Under the pieces are notes generated by a model. The model made no database searches and had not been told where the DNA came from. It saw only the letters and a program-made list of their open reading frames with translations. From Bacteroidetes bacterium HGW-Bacteroidetes-4 (GTDB taxonomy: Bacteria > Bacteroidota > Bacteroidia > Bacteroidales > SZUA-534), in contig PHDD01000017.1 of NCBI GenBank assembly GCA_002840905.1, forward strand, positions 78,993 through 111,632: a DNA stretch of 32,640 nt. Reading direction: 5' to 3'. Each line of letters opens with the position of its first letter. The stretch's first letter is position 1. The translations under genes were made by a program, and so were the position numbers. Below are positions 1 through 8,381 of the stretch, one piece after another.

Positions 1-149
1 AAAGTAAATCGACTAAAGCGTATTGTCCCTGGGTTTTAGTTTATTCTGAATCGTGTTCCAACTATGTAGAGGCACGAATCAGGGAAAAATACTGGAAATC
101 GGGAATGGGTAAAACTCAACTAAAAAACATAGGTGTAACATCGGTTTGA
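1..149 (+). CDS. GIY-YIG nuclease family protein, C-terminal fragment (5' end outside window)
   Basis: An open frame enters from the left edge (first full codon at 3) and stops with TGA at 147-149. The 48 visible residues contain CPWVLVYSE, then EARIREKYWKSGMGK. This matches the end of small single-domain GIY-YIG proteins, where a PW-x-LVY-x-E strand, whose Glu is a likely metal-binding residue, is followed by a helix with REKxxKSGxGK. The catalytic GIY and YIG strands lie outside the window, so activity cannot be judged. Such stand-alone proteins are often about 80-100 aa in Bacteroidota and their cellular role is generally unclear. The stop lies about 30 bp before the tRNA promoter. The assignment rests on this short C-terminal pattern only. 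Confidence 0.72.
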   Translation, partial: SKSTKAYCPWVLVYSESCSNYVEARIREKYWKSGMGKTQLKNIGVTSV

Positions 150-177
150 TTGCACTTTTATTTTTCAAAAAAATAGT

Positions 178-185
178 TACTTTTG
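178..185 (+). promoter_or_regulatory. Bacteroidota-type -7 promoter box for tRNA-Arg
   Basis: TACTTTTG fits the TAnnTTTG -7 consensus of the Bacteroidota housekeeping sigma factor and ends 11 bp before the first base of the tRNA. The -33 region is only T-rich, with no clear TTG. Confidence 0.55.
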
Positions 186-196
186 CGCTGGCTTAT

Positions 197-268
197 GGCC
201 CCATAGTTCAATGGATAGAATTTCAGATTCCGGTTCTGACGATTTGGGTTCGAATCCCGATGGGGTCA
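197..268 (+). tRNA. tRNA-Arg (anticodon CCG)
   Basis: A complete cloverleaf can be drawn by hand. The 7-bp acceptor stem is GGCCCCA with TGGGGTC, including one G-U pair. The D stem is GTTC/GAAT. The anticodon stem TCAGA/TCTGA closes a 7-base loop TTCCGGT, putting CCG at 230-232. The T stem is TTGGG/CCCGA around TTCGAAT, and the discriminator is A268. The following bases are CA, so the CCA end is not encoded and must be added after transcription. Anticodon CCG reads the arginine codon CGG. Confidence 0.93.
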
Positions 269-271
269 CAT

Positions 272-312
272 AACCAGCTTATTGATCGAAAGATTAGCAA
301 GCTGGTTTTTTT
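272..312 (+). terminator. Rho-independent terminator of tRNA-Arg
   Basis: AACCAGCTT (272-280) pairs perfectly with AAGCTGGTT (299-307), and a T-run continues to 312. It starts four bases after the tRNA. Confidence 0.8.
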
Positions 313-352
313 ATGCTCACAATACGCCATCAAATTATTTTAAAGTGCAAAA

Positions 353-379
353 AAAAACCGCCAGTTGAAGGCGGTTTTT
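353..379 (-). terminator. Terminator downstream of tonB (bidirectional shape)
   Basis: AAAAACCGCC (353-362) pairs with GGCGGTTTTT (370-379) around a 7-base loop. On the minus strand the stem ends in a T-run about 20 bp after the tonB stop. The A-rich left side also gives it terminator shape on the plus strand. Confidence 0.75.
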
Positions 380-399
380 AATATAGTAAATTAATATTT

Positions 400-1080
400 T
401 TAATTCAACTGGAAGTTGATTGGAACAGTAAAGGAAACCCTTACGGGTTTACCACGTTGTGAACCCGGAGTCCATTTGGGGAGATTTTGTATCACCCGAA
501 TGGCCTCTTTATCAAGCGAAGGGTCAACACCACGTACAACTTTTACCTGTTCTACTTCGCCTTTTTGGTTAACCACAAATTGAATGAATACACGTCCTTG
601 AATTCCGTTTTCTTTAGCAATCTCAGGATATTGAATGTTTTGAGCAATGTGTTTGCGTAATTCTAAATCCCCACCTGGGAATTCCGGCATGTTTTCAACA
701 ATAAAGAAAACCTGAGCCTCATCTTCAACTTCTTCTTCTTCAATTTCAACAATTTCAACGGCAGTTTCCTGATCCCCTTCAGTGTCTTCAATCTCCAATT
801 CGTCTTCAATCTCTACATCGTCTTCAACAATGTTCAATACTTCGGTAACCTTGGGGGGTTCTGGTGGTGGTGGTGGTTTTATCTCTTGTTGACGCGTGAT
901 TGGAATAATTTCCTCTTCAGCAATTAAATCATCAAGTTCACCAAGATTGCTGGTTGATTTTTCATGTTGAGTCATGTTAAATGCCAACAGCATAATTCCC
1001 AGCGATACTACGAAACCAATTTGCAGAAAAAGTCCGCTGTATTGGCGTAAGTCTAATTTCGGGTTCTTTTTAACTTCCAT
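400..1080 (-). CDS. tonB: TonB-family energy transducer
   Basis: A 226-aa inner-membrane-anchored periplasmic protein that would pass proton-motive-force energy from ExbB/ExbD to outer-membrane TonB-dependent receptors. Residues 1-15 are cytoplasmic and basic, and about 16-36 form one membrane span. A proline run (PPPPPEPP, about 69-76) is followed by a strongly acidic linker rich in E/D (about 84-122). The TonB C-terminal domain begins around residue 129 with MPEFPGGDLELRKHI and ends in VPINFQLN; it includes the G-x-V-x-x-x-F-V-V strand and the usual W of the PKWTPG turn. Acidic linkers of this type are common in Bacteroidota TonB proteins. It is a single gene, with no exbB or exbD in the window. 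A possible weak -7 box (TTATTTTG on the minus strand, 1141-1148) lies about 60 bp upstream. Confidence 0.92.
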   Translation of the reverse strand: MEVKKNPKLDLRQYSGLFLQIGFVVSLGIMLLAFNMTQHEKSTSNLGELDDLIAEEEIIPITRQQEIKPPPPPEPPKVTEVLNIVEDDVEIEDELEIEDTEGDQETAVEIVEIEEEEVEDEAQVFFIVENMPEFPGGDLELRKHIAQNIQYPEIAKENGIQGRVFIQFVVNQKGEVEQVKVVRGVDPSLDKEAIRVIQNLPKWTPGSQRGKPVRVSFTVPINFQLN

Positions 1081-1272
1081 AATATATAGTAATTACCTAT
1101 TTTTTCAGTGCCTAAAAGTACTGATTATTAAATGTATTTTCAAAATAAAAATTAACACATTCCATGTTTTTTTCTGCGTTTTGGAAATCAGTAGTATTTT
1201 ATTAGCTGTAAACAACAATTTATCAATGTTTTAGTACTCTGTTGCTATTCAATCTGCTGATAAAATTCAGGT

Positions 1273-2640
1273 TTATTGCCATTTATTGCTTAATGCTTCA
1301 GCCAATTCCTTAATATTTATCCCATCAAAATTTCCAGAACTCAGCAATAAGAGAACGGAATCAGAAAAATCCATAAAAAAAAGTTCTTTTTTTAGTTCAA
1401 CTGAATCTGAAAAAACCTTAAGTCCTTTAAAACCAAACGACTCATAGATTACTTCATCGGTTAATGGCTCCAGTTTTTTTAAAGCCAGTGCGTGGTGACT
1501 GAAATAAACCATGGCGGTATCAGCAGCCTGCATGGTTCCCCGATATTGAATCAAAAATTCTTTTTTAAGACTGCTGAAAGTATGTAATTCCATACAGGCA
1601 ATTATTTTTTGTTTGGGAAACTGATTCCTGACCGCATCGATGGTTGCTTTCAGCTTTGACGGAGAATGGGCAAAATCCTGAAATACAGTCAGCGTATTGC
1701 TCTTACTTAACAGTTGTAACCTTTTTGCGGCTCCATTAAATGAACCAATAGCCCGATAAAAATCATTTTCAGTTATACCAAGTTGTTTGCAAACCGCTAA
1801 AGCACCACTAATATTTTGCAGGTTGTGTTCCCCAAAAATTGAAATTGGCCAATCACCATCTTTCGTTTTTAGCCAGGTTTTACTTTCGTTGATGCGATGC
1901 TCGTGGGTTTGGTAAGGAATTCTCAGTATGTTTTTTTTGCTTTGGTTCACTAAGCGTTGCAACTGTTCATCGTTTTTAAAATAAACCAGCGAGCCTTTGT
2001 CTTCAATCAAATCAATGAACTTACGGAATTGTTCCACATAAATGTCGAAGGTTGGAAAAACATTAATGTGGTCCCAGGCAATTCCCGTAATCAGTGCAAT
2101 GTGTGGTTTGTAAAGATGAAATTTGGGTCGGGAATCAATGGGGGAGGTTAAGTATTCATCGCCTTCAAAAACCGCTATTTCAGCATCATCATTAAAATCG
2201 ACCATGGTTTCAAATCCTTCCAACTGAGCACCAACCATATAATCGAACTTGCGATTCGTGCTTTTAAGCACATGCATTATCATAGCGGTAGTGGTTGTTT
2301 TACCATGGCTTCCGCCAATTACCACACGTATTTTGTTTTGGGCTTGCTTGTATAAAAATTCAGGATATGAAAAAACAGGAATCTTTAATGCTTCAGCTTT
2401 AAGTAATTCGGGGTTGTCGGCTTTGGCGTGCATTCCCAATACTATGGCGTCGATACCGGAATGAATTTTATCGGGAAACCAGCCAATTTGTTTCGGAAGT
2501 AAGCCATAGTTTGCCAGTCGCGTACGCGAGGGTTCAAATATTTCATCATCGGAGCCGGTAATAACATCGCCTTTTTTAAGAAGAGCAATGGCTAAGTTGT
2601 GCATGGCGCTTCCGCCAATAGCTATAAAATGGTAATTCAT
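1273..2640 (-). CDS. mpl: Mur ligase family protein, Mpl-like (UDP-N-acetylmuramate:tripeptide ligase)
   Basis: A 455-aa cytoplasmic ATP-dependent ligase. In the Mpl family the enzyme joins recycled L-Ala-gamma-D-Glu-meso-DAP to UDP-MurNAc, feeding cell-wall fragments back into peptidoglycan synthesis. Visible features are an N-terminal Rossmann-like UDP-binding motif (IAIGGSAMHNLA), the ATP P-loop GGSHGKTTTT near residue 110, EGDEY, a DHINVF segment, GEHNLQN, and FAHSPSKL of the C-terminal domain. The GGSAMHNLA/GSDDEIFEPS start resembles Mpl-type proteins more than MurC (GGIGMS), but MurC-like activity cannot be excluded from sequence alone. The frame is open back to a GTG at 2661. ATG 2640 is chosen because it gives the normal family N-terminus and because a -7 promoter box lies at 2662-2669, making the GTG at or before the transcription start. 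Confidence 0.85.
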   Translation of the reverse strand: MNYHFIAIGGSAMHNLAIALLKKGDVITGSDDEIFEPSRTRLANYGLLPKQIGWFPDKIHSGIDAIVLGMHAKADNPELLKAEALKIPVFSYPEFLYKQAQNKIRVVIGGSHGKTTTTAMIMHVLKSTNRKFDYMVGAQLEGFETMVDFNDDAEIAVFEGDEYLTSPIDSRPKFHLYKPHIALITGIAWDHINVFPTFDIYVEQFRKFIDLIEDKGSLVYFKNDEQLQRLVNQSKKNILRIPYQTHEHRINESKTWLKTKDGDWPISIFGEHNLQNISGALAVCKQLGITENDFYRAIGSFNGAAKRLQLLSKSNTLTVFQDFAHSPSKLKATIDAVRNQFPKQKIIACMELHTFSSLKKEFLIQYRGTMQAADTAMVYFSHHALALKKLEPLTDEVIYESFGFKGLKVFSDSVELKKELFFMDFSDSVLLLLSSGNFDGINIKELAEALSNKWQ

Positions 2641-2661
2641 GATGCTAATTTTTGTGAACAC

Positions 2662-2669
2662 AAATATAC
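2662..2669 (-). promoter_or_regulatory. -7 promoter box for mpl-like gene
   Basis: On the minus strand this reads TATATTTG, an exact TAnnTTTG. It sits in the short gap between the SGNH gene stop and the Mpl-like start and supports ATG 2640 as the start. No TTG is seen at the ideal -33 spacing, so this may be a secondary promoter within a longer transcript. Confidence 0.5.
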
Positions 2670-2679
2670 AAAAGCTGTC

Positions 2680-4197
2680 TTAGTGTGCTTCGTTTTTTAA
2701 TTTAGTTGTTGTTTCTTGTGGTTTGGTATCGGCCAGCGAATATGCCGTTTGCTTGTAAAGCTGATATTCATTCATCAGGGCATTGTAAAGCATTTGAGCA
2801 ATGATGTGTCCGCCTTTTCGGTTAAAGTGAATAAAGTCGGAACTGGCCAAAGGTGGTTCGGCAAAAACCCAGCTGGGCATTGAGTTTCGTCCGCCCATGG
2901 CTTTGTACATATCCCAGAATGCGCATTGGGCATTTTTTGCTGCATTATACTGAGCCTGTTTAACCAATTCCAGGTTTGGGTAGGTTTCGTAATAGTTTCC
3001 TTTTCGCTGCGACATGTCACTTAAACCAATTACAAGAATAGGGGTGTTTGGCATTACGACTTTTAGATATTTTAATTGGCGGGTCATGATTCGCTCATAG
3101 TAATCGTAACTTTTTACCCGGTGTGGTACAATATTCACCCCAAACTGTACGATTAACAGACCCGGATTTAGTTGTGCAGCCATTTCTTTTAGCTGGGAAT
3201 AATCGAGCCGTGTAAATTCGGTTCCTGAACTTCCCCGGAACGGGAGGTTATCGACCGATACGCCTGCAAGAGCATCCAAAGCAACACCATAAACGTCGGG
3301 GCTCGTGTTCCCTTCAAATTCTACTGTAAAGTTATCAGGCGTACTATCGAATTCCCATTGAATAGTTTGTGTTTTAGGAAACGAATCAATTTCCTGAAAC
3401 CAGATTAAGCTGTCGTTTACAAAACCTTTTACAATAACCGGTGCATGGGTATGCTTGTAGAAAATCCGGAAGCGGGTAAAATTATTTGCTGTTTGGTAAG
3501 CCATGCCCGATTTACTAAAGTTTATTGACGCTTTATAAACGTTTTCATCCGGAGCACTGTCTTGTTGGTAGGTGGTGTAGCGGGCCAGGCTTCCCAACAA
3601 ACCAAATTGCCGATGGGGAAGCAGGGTGTCGCGTTTGTAATAAACCGCATGTTTTATCCAGTTGGCCGATGCCTGATGGATAATGGAAGCGGATTCGGCA
3701 TGTCCCGGAATTGCTGGTAATAATCCCGGGCCACTTCCGCCAAATTGTTTTTGAAAGCGGTTTCTTAAGTATCCGGTAATGCGGTCACCTTCAATCTGGC
3801 TGTCGCCATAATGCAGAATTCGCACCCGCTTTTTTGCACTATTATCGAGTTTCTTAAAAAATGGATATAGGTAGTTCAGGTTGTTGTAAGGGTATTCAAT
3901 GGTTTGTATTTTCTTGCGCAGACTTGCTGCTATGGCTCTTATGGTATCAACAGCTTCTTCTGTTTCAGTCACTGGCAAGCTTATGGTATCGGCGTTTATT
4001 ATGGTTTGGTTTTCCTGTATAATGCTTTCAATATTGGCATACTGAATGGTTTTGCCTTGAAGCTTGTCCGTACTAAAATGGAAACGTAGTGTGAAAGTTG
4101 AACCCAGGGGAATACCATTTTCCGGAAAGACAAAAGCCAAACTCAGCAGTAACAGCAGACAGCCAACTAAAAAAAGGAGTATTTTGACCGGTTTCAT
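2680..4197 (-). CDS. SGNH/GDSL-family hydrolase, membrane-anchored
   Basis: A 505-aa protein with an N-terminal signal anchor (about residues 4-24, KILLFLVGCLLLLLSLAFVF), so it probably acts in the periplasm. Block I of the SGNH fold is ILHYGDSQIEGD near residue 128, with nucleophile Ser about 133. FGVNIV supplies the Asn block near the middle. The catalytic Asp/His pair is SSDFIHFN near residue 460. The roughly 100-residue N-terminal extension and a central beta-rich insert make it much longer than simple GDSL esterases. Relatives include carbohydrate or peptidoglycan O-acetyl esterases, but the substrate here is unknown. It follows the lytic transglycosylase gene by 48 bp on the same strand, which favours a cell-wall role (inference). 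ATG 4197 is preferred over the TTG three codons upstream. MBOAT acyltransferases often pair with SGNH proteins; the one in this window is 25 kb away. Confidence 0.8.
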   Translation of the reverse strand: MKPVKILLFLVGCLLLLLSLAFVFPENGIPLGSTFTLRFHFSTDKLQGKTIQYANIESIIQENQTIINADTISLPVTETEEAVDTIRAIAASLRKKIQTIEYPYNNLNYLYPFFKKLDNSAKKRVRILHYGDSQIEGDRITGYLRNRFQKQFGGSGPGLLPAIPGHAESASIIHQASANWIKHAVYYKRDTLLPHRQFGLLGSLARYTTYQQDSAPDENVYKASINFSKSGMAYQTANNFTRFRIFYKHTHAPVIVKGFVNDSLIWFQEIDSFPKTQTIQWEFDSTPDNFTVEFEGNTSPDVYGVALDALAGVSVDNLPFRGSSGTEFTRLDYSQLKEMAAQLNPGLLIVQFGVNIVPHRVKSYDYYERIMTRQLKYLKVVMPNTPILVIGLSDMSQRKGNYYETYPNLELVKQAQYNAAKNAQCAFWDMYKAMGGRNSMPSWVFAEPPLASSDFIHFNRKGGHIIAQMLYNALMNEYQLYKQTAYSLADTKPQETTTKLKNEAH

Positions 4198-4245
4198 GAG
4201 GTCCAAGATAATAATTTACCCTGAATTAGCTAAGTTGCTTTAATG

Positions 4246-5796
4246 TTAACTTTTGGTTTTAATTTTTAGCTTCTGGCCTACCGATATATTGCGGGCATTG
4301 TCAATACCGTTCCAGCGCATGATATCGGTATCGGTAATTCCGGGATATAAGCGGGCAATATCCCACAGGGTATCGCCACGTTTTACCGTGTAAAGTTCAT
4401 ACTCGCCTGATTTTAATTCTTCTGCCGGAACAGATTTTGTTTCTTTTACTGTTTTACCAATACTTGCCTGCTTTTGGGCAAAACTCATGGAATTAATGTC
4501 GCGGTATTTGGCTGCTGTGCTTTTGGAAATGTAAACGGCAAGTTTTTGTCCGCTGCGTATGGTGTTGTCGTGCAGGTAATTCCAGTACCTGAGGTCGGAA
4601 ACGCTCACACCGTACCATTGGGCAATAAAGCCCAGGTTGTCGCCCGATTTTACCGTGTATACCAGTTTTTCGTGGTTCGCCGGAACGGCACCCGGTGTTC
4701 CGGAACTGTATTGGGGTGATTTGGACAAGGCCTCGGGGTTAAAATATATGGAGTCGTTGTAGGCAATAATAGAATCCTGCAAGTCGATAAAACGAGTGGT
4801 TTCGTTAAACGGTAGCCTCAGGGCATAGGTTTTTGTGTTGCCGGGAATAATGTCGCGTCGGTATTGTGGATTCAGGCTGCGCAACTCATCAATCGGAATA
4901 TTCATTACCTGGCTTATTTGCTCAAGGTGAATTTTTTCATTTATCATCAGGGTATCGCAGTGAATGGGTAAAGTACTTTGTTTAGGCGTTAGGTTATGTT
5001 CTTTATAATAGTTCATTACGTAGGCAGCCGCAATAAAAGCAGGAACATATCCACGGGTCTCGCGCGGAAGCCGGTAATAAATATCCCAGTAATCTCTTTT
5101 TCCTCCGCTTCGGCGAATGGCTTTGTTTACATTTCCCGGACCACAATTGTAGGCGGCAATTACCAACACCCAATCGTGATAAATGTCGTATAAATCAAGC
5201 AGGAATTCTACTGCAGCATAGCTTGCTTTTATCGGGTCGCGACGTTCGTCGACCATGCTGTTAATTTCGAGCTTGTACATTTTACCGGTATAATACATGA
5301 ACTGCCACATGCCTGTTGCACCCACTCTTGAAACGGCGTTGGGGTTTAAGGCCGATTCAATTACCGGCAAATACTTTAATTCGAGTGGCATTCCTTTGGC
5401 ATCGAGTATTTCTTCAAAAATGGGAAAGTAATAATCGGAAAGTCCGAGCATGGTTTCAACCAGGTCGCGGCGTTTGTTGGTGTACATGTGAATATAGTTA
5501 CGCACAATGTTGTTGTACGATAATTCTATAATCATGGGCATGGCGGCCAGCCGGGCCTGATAAACCGAATCGGTAAAGGCTGGTATGTCCAACGAATCAG
5601 AAAAATCTTCAACCACAAACGAGGTGTCATCACCTGGCGACAATTGTTTGTTGTACCACAGGCTTACCAGACTATCGATGTTATTAAAAGTGGTTTCATT
5701 AACAGTCGGCACAGAATCGCTGGGTAGTTTATCAGCTTTAACGCTAAGGCTGAACAAAACAAACAACAGGAATATAAAAAGGGGTTTAAACATCAT
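4246..5796 (-). CDS. mltD: MltD-like lytic transglycosylase with LysM repeats
   Basis: A 516-aa exported enzyme that would cleave peptidoglycan glycan strands to 1,6-anhydro products. Residues 1-21 are a signal peptide (LFIFLLFVLFSLSVKA). The SLT domain covers about 115-265. The catalytic Glu is about 147 in LPVIESALNPNAVS, followed by GATGMWQFM, AAYNCGPGNVNKAI and Y-V-PAFIAAAYV. A degenerate LysM-like segment (about 287-330) precedes two clear LysM domains at about 379-422 (YTVKSGDNLGFIAQWYGV) and 468-512 (YTVKRGDTLWDIARLYPG), which bind peptidoglycan. The start could equally be the second Met at 5793. It lies 30 bp after the DUF5683 gene in the par cluster. Confidence 0.93.
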   Translation of the reverse strand: MMFKPLFIFLLFVLFSLSVKADKLPSDSVPTVNETTFNNIDSLVSLWYNKQLSPGDDTSFVVEDFSDSLDIPAFTDSVYQARLAAMPMIIELSYNNIVRNYIHMYTNKRRDLVETMLGLSDYYFPIFEEILDAKGMPLELKYLPVIESALNPNAVSRVGATGMWQFMYYTGKMYKLEINSMVDERRDPIKASYAAVEFLLDLYDIYHDWVLVIAAYNCGPGNVNKAIRRSGGKRDYWDIYYRLPRETRGYVPAFIAAAYVMNYYKEHNLTPKQSTLPIHCDTLMINEKIHLEQISQVMNIPIDELRSLNPQYRRDIIPGNTKTYALRLPFNETTRFIDLQDSIIAYNDSIYFNPEALSKSPQYSSGTPGAVPANHEKLVYTVKSGDNLGFIAQWYGVSVSDLRYWNYLHDNTIRSGQKLAVYISKSTAAKYRDINSMSFAQKQASIGKTVKETKSVPAEELKSGEYELYTVKRGDTLWDIARLYPGITDTDIMRWNGIDNARNISVGQKLKIKTKS

Positions 5797-5826
5797 GTTT
5801 GGTAAAGGTTTAACTTATAAATGAAA

Positions 5827-6474
5827 TTAAAAACGAATGGCAAAGCTCACACCCAGCGATGCTGAGGGTATTGAGCCGGGAACTACCGGCATTACCGGAG
5901 CTATTGCCGGCTCTACACGAAGCGATAAATCTTCACTCATGTCAAAATCGAACAGGTGTGCATCCACATCGGCATCAAGTATTTGAATCACATACAATAC
6001 GCCGATACTTATATACATTAAATCGCGGTATCGCCTCCAAACTTCTTTTTGCCTCAGAATATTGGCTTCCTGATACCTGGGAAAAGGGTCATCAAGTCCT
6101 GTTTCACCATCTTTTATGCGTATTTTAATGTTGTAAGCGTCTTTGTATTTCTGATACACATAATTGTTGTAATTGGCGTAATAAAGCAAGCCGCCAAATC
6201 CGGCATATATAATAGGTACTTTCCAGTATTTTTGATTGTAAATCTGGCCTAGACCCGGAACCAGTGCCGAGAGAAAAGTGGCTTTATGTGGTGAATGGGT
6301 ACTAAGAAATGTGCTGTCGGGGGTTTGGTATTCGGCGGCAAACTGTGCATTTGAAAAATGAGGTATGCACATAAATACCAAAAAAGACCACAGAACTAGC
6401 GTATGCCGACTAATCCTGTAGTTTCTCGATAACTTGTTGACGGTATTAGGAATTTGTTTTGTCAAGGATAGCAA
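5827..6474 (-). CDS. DUF5683-family membrane protein
   Basis: A protein of up to 215 aa of unknown function with a Bacteroidota-typical domain. After a hydrophobic leader (about residues 25-43, LVLWSFLVFMCIPHFSNA) comes the hallmark ALVPGLGQIYNQKYWKVPIIYAG, then an alternating tyrosine/asparagine stretch and a second hydrophobic segment (LMYISIGVLYVIQILDADVDAHLFDFD). The C-terminus (SLGVSFAIRF) ends in Phe like many outer-membrane-associated proteins, but this is only a hint. No ATG gives a full-length signal sequence. The start is TTG at 6474 or TTG at 6465, both inside the end of parB, so the genes overlap by up to 29 bp and are probably translationally coupled. Position between parB and mltD is common in the phylum. 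Confidence 0.8.
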   Translation of the reverse strand: MLSLTKQIPNTVNKLSRNYRISRHTLVLWSFLVFMCIPHFSNAQFAAEYQTPDSTFLSTHSPHKATFLSALVPGLGQIYNQKYWKVPIIYAGFGGLLYYANYNNYVYQKYKDAYNIKIRIKDGETGLDDPFPRYQEANILRQKEVWRRYRDLMYISIGVLYVIQILDADVDAHLFDFDMSEDLSLRVEPAIAPVMPVVPGSIPSASLGVSFAIRF

Positions 6475-7348
6475 TAATTCGTTCCAAATCTTCGTCTGAT
6501 TTAAACGGTATAATTATTTTTCCATTGCCTTTGTCGCCTCTTTTAAATTCAATTTTTGTATTAAAGAAACTGGCCAGGTGTTTTTCCAATTCGTTGTAAC
6601 TTGTATTTGCCGGTTCTTTTTTTACTTTTTTATCGTTGGTTTCGGCAGCGCTTTCTTCGGGTTCGTCTTTTATGTTGCGAACCAGTTCTTCCACTTTACG
6701 AACCGAAAGCCCATCGTTTATTATTTGTTCAAAAAGGTACAATTGGTCGTTGGCATCGTCCACATTAATCAAGGCGCGGGCATGCCCCATCGAAAGCATT
6801 TTTTTACGGATACCCAACTGAATTTCGGCTGGAAGTTTTAACAGACGCAGGTAGTTGGTTATGGTTGAACGTTTTTTTCCCACCCGGTCGCTCATGCTTT
6901 CCTGGGTAAGTTTGCATTCGTCGATAAGTCGTTGGTAACTGATGGCAATTTCAATGGCATCCAAATCTTCGCGTTGGATATTCTCTACCAGAGCCATTTC
7001 GAGCATTCCTTGGTCGTCGGCGGTACGCACATAAGCCGGAATTGCCTTAAGGCCGGCAATTTGTGAAGCCCTGAACCGGCGTTCTCCGGAAATAAGCTGG
7101 TATTTGTTGTCGCCTACTTTACGAACAGTAATTGGTTGAATGATACCTATCTGTTTGATTGATTCAGCCAGTTCGTTCAATGCTTCTTCATCAAATTCGG
7201 TTCGGGGCTGAAAAGGATTGGTTTCGATGTATTGCATCGAAATCTCGTCGATTGATGAATTTCTGGAGCCATCGTTCCTCACATTTCCGGCATCCTCAAT
7301 TAAGGCACCAAGGCCTTTTCCTAAAGCATTTCGTTTTACTGCTGACAT
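6446..7348 (-). CDS. parB: ParB/Spo0J-family chromosome partitioning protein
   Basis: A 300-aa protein. ParB binds parS sites near the origin, uses CTP to slide and spread, and stimulates the ParA ATPase for chromosome segregation. The CTP-binding N-domain starts near residue 40 (ETNPFQPRTEF) and contains the box II motif GERRFRASQIAGL. The central helix-turn-helix is TQESMSDRVGKKRSTITNYLRLLKLP. A charged linker (about 220-245) leads to the C-terminal dimerisation domain. It starts 6 bp after parA and its last codons overlap the DUF5683 gene. No parS-like palindrome was found by eye within the cluster. Confidence 0.95.
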   Translation of the reverse strand: MSAVKRNALGKGLGALIEDAGNVRNDGSRNSSIDEISMQYIETNPFQPRTEFDEEALNELAESIKQIGIIQPITVRKVGDNKYQLISGERRFRASQIAGLKAIPAYVRTADDQGMLEMALVENIQREDLDAIEIAISYQRLIDECKLTQESMSDRVGKKRSTITNYLRLLKLPAEIQLGIRKKMLSMGHARALINVDDANDQLYLFEQIINDGLSVRKVEELVRNIKDEPEESAAETNDKKVKKEPANTSYNELEKHLASFFNTKIEFKRGDKGNGKIIIPFKSDEDLERIIAILDKTNS

Positions 7349-7354
7349 GGTATG

Positions 7355-8155
7355 TTATTCAATTGTTTTTGATTCGTTGTCGATAGTGGTCAGGTTGTTT
7401 TTTTGCAAGACTTCGCGTGCCAGGTTCAGGTAATTGGTCGATCCGTTCGATGTGGCATCGTAAAGCACAATGGGTTTTCCATAACTTGGGGCTTCGCTCA
7501 GCTTAACATTACGGGCCACCAGGGTTTCGAACACCATGTCTTCGAAATGGCGACGTACCTCTTCAACCACCTGATTCGATAACCTTAAACGCGAATCGTA
7601 CATGGTACACAGAAACCCTTCAATTTGAAGTTCTGGGTTCAAACGGTTCTGAATAATTTTAATGGTATTCAATAGTTTTCCCAAACCTTCTAGAGCAAAA
7701 TATTCGCATTGTACCGGAATGATAACCGAGTCGGCTGCGGTAAGCGCATTAACGGTAATTAAACCCAGTGAAGGAGAACAGTCGATTAACACAAAATCGT
7801 ACTTGTCGCGAACCTTTTCGAGCACTCCGCGCATCATCTTTTCGCGGTTGGGTTGTTCCAGCATTTCAATTTCGGCTCCTACCAGGTTAATATTTGAAGG
7901 TAGAATCTCAAGTCCTTCAATTTCTGTTTTAAGCAGGTTGTTGGTTGGATCTGCATCGTCAACTAAACACTCATACAAGCCAACCTTAATATTATTTACA
8001 TCGAATCCAAAACCCGATGAGGCATTTCCCTGTGGATCGGCATCTACCAATAAGACTTTATACTCAAGTACTGCCAGACTGGCGGCAAGATTAATAGCTG
8101 ATGTAGTTTTTCCTACTCCTCCCTTTTGGTTTGCCAATGCAATAACTTTAGCCAT
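7355..8155 (-). CDS. parA: ParA/Soj-family partitioning ATPase
   Basis: A 266-aa ATPase that forms a nucleoid-bound gradient and moves ParB-parS complexes. It has the deviant Walker A KGGVGKTTSAINLA (from residue 10), the A' motif LLVDADPQGNASSG, and Walker B FVLIDCSPSLGLIT. Its short N-terminus, with no HTH extension, places it with chromosomal Soj-type rather than plasmid P1-type ParA proteins. It is the first gene of a minus-strand cluster parA > parB > DUF5683 > mltD > SGNH. No clear TAnnTTTG box was seen in the 226 bp upstream; that gap holds only an A/T stem (TTTTTAGC 8295-8302 with GCTAAAAA 8313-8320) without a proper T-run. Confidence 0.96.
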   Translation of the reverse strand: MAKVIALANQKGGVGKTTSAINLAASLAVLEYKVLLVDADPQGNASSGFGFDVNNIKVGLYECLVDDADPTNNLLKTEIEGLEILPSNINLVGAEIEMLEQPNREKMMRGVLEKVRDKYDFVLIDCSPSLGLITVNALTAADSVIIPVQCEYFALEGLGKLLNTIKIIQNRLNPELQIEGFLCTMYDSRLRLSNQVVEEVRRHFEDMVFETLVARNVKLSEAPSYGKPIVLYDATSNGSTNYLNLAREVLQKNNLTTIDNESKTIE

Positions 8156-8381
8156 ATGTATTTATGTTTTATATGTTTTAAGAACCGGATCCTAATAATA
8201 TACCCTATTGAAATTTAGAAACTTAACTGTTTGTTGTGTTTGCTAAAAATCAGGTGCAATTTAATGAAAAATATTTGAAATTACTGAGTCCTTATTTTTA
8301 GCCTGCCAATATGCTAAAAAAAACTGAAGTTTCAAATGAGCATTCCATTTGTAATCTATTATTTACCCTGTTAACAAAAAA

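Noticed and set aside
2641-2661. Longer Mpl-like protein starting at GTG 2661
   Set aside because: The GTG directly abuts a -7 promoter box, so it would be at or before the transcript start; the family N-terminus begins at ATG 2640.
8295-8320. Terminator after the methyltransferase gene
   Set aside because: The stem is TTTTTAGC/GCTAAAAA, with A-runs rather than T-runs on its outer side, so it lacks the form of an intrinsic terminator.
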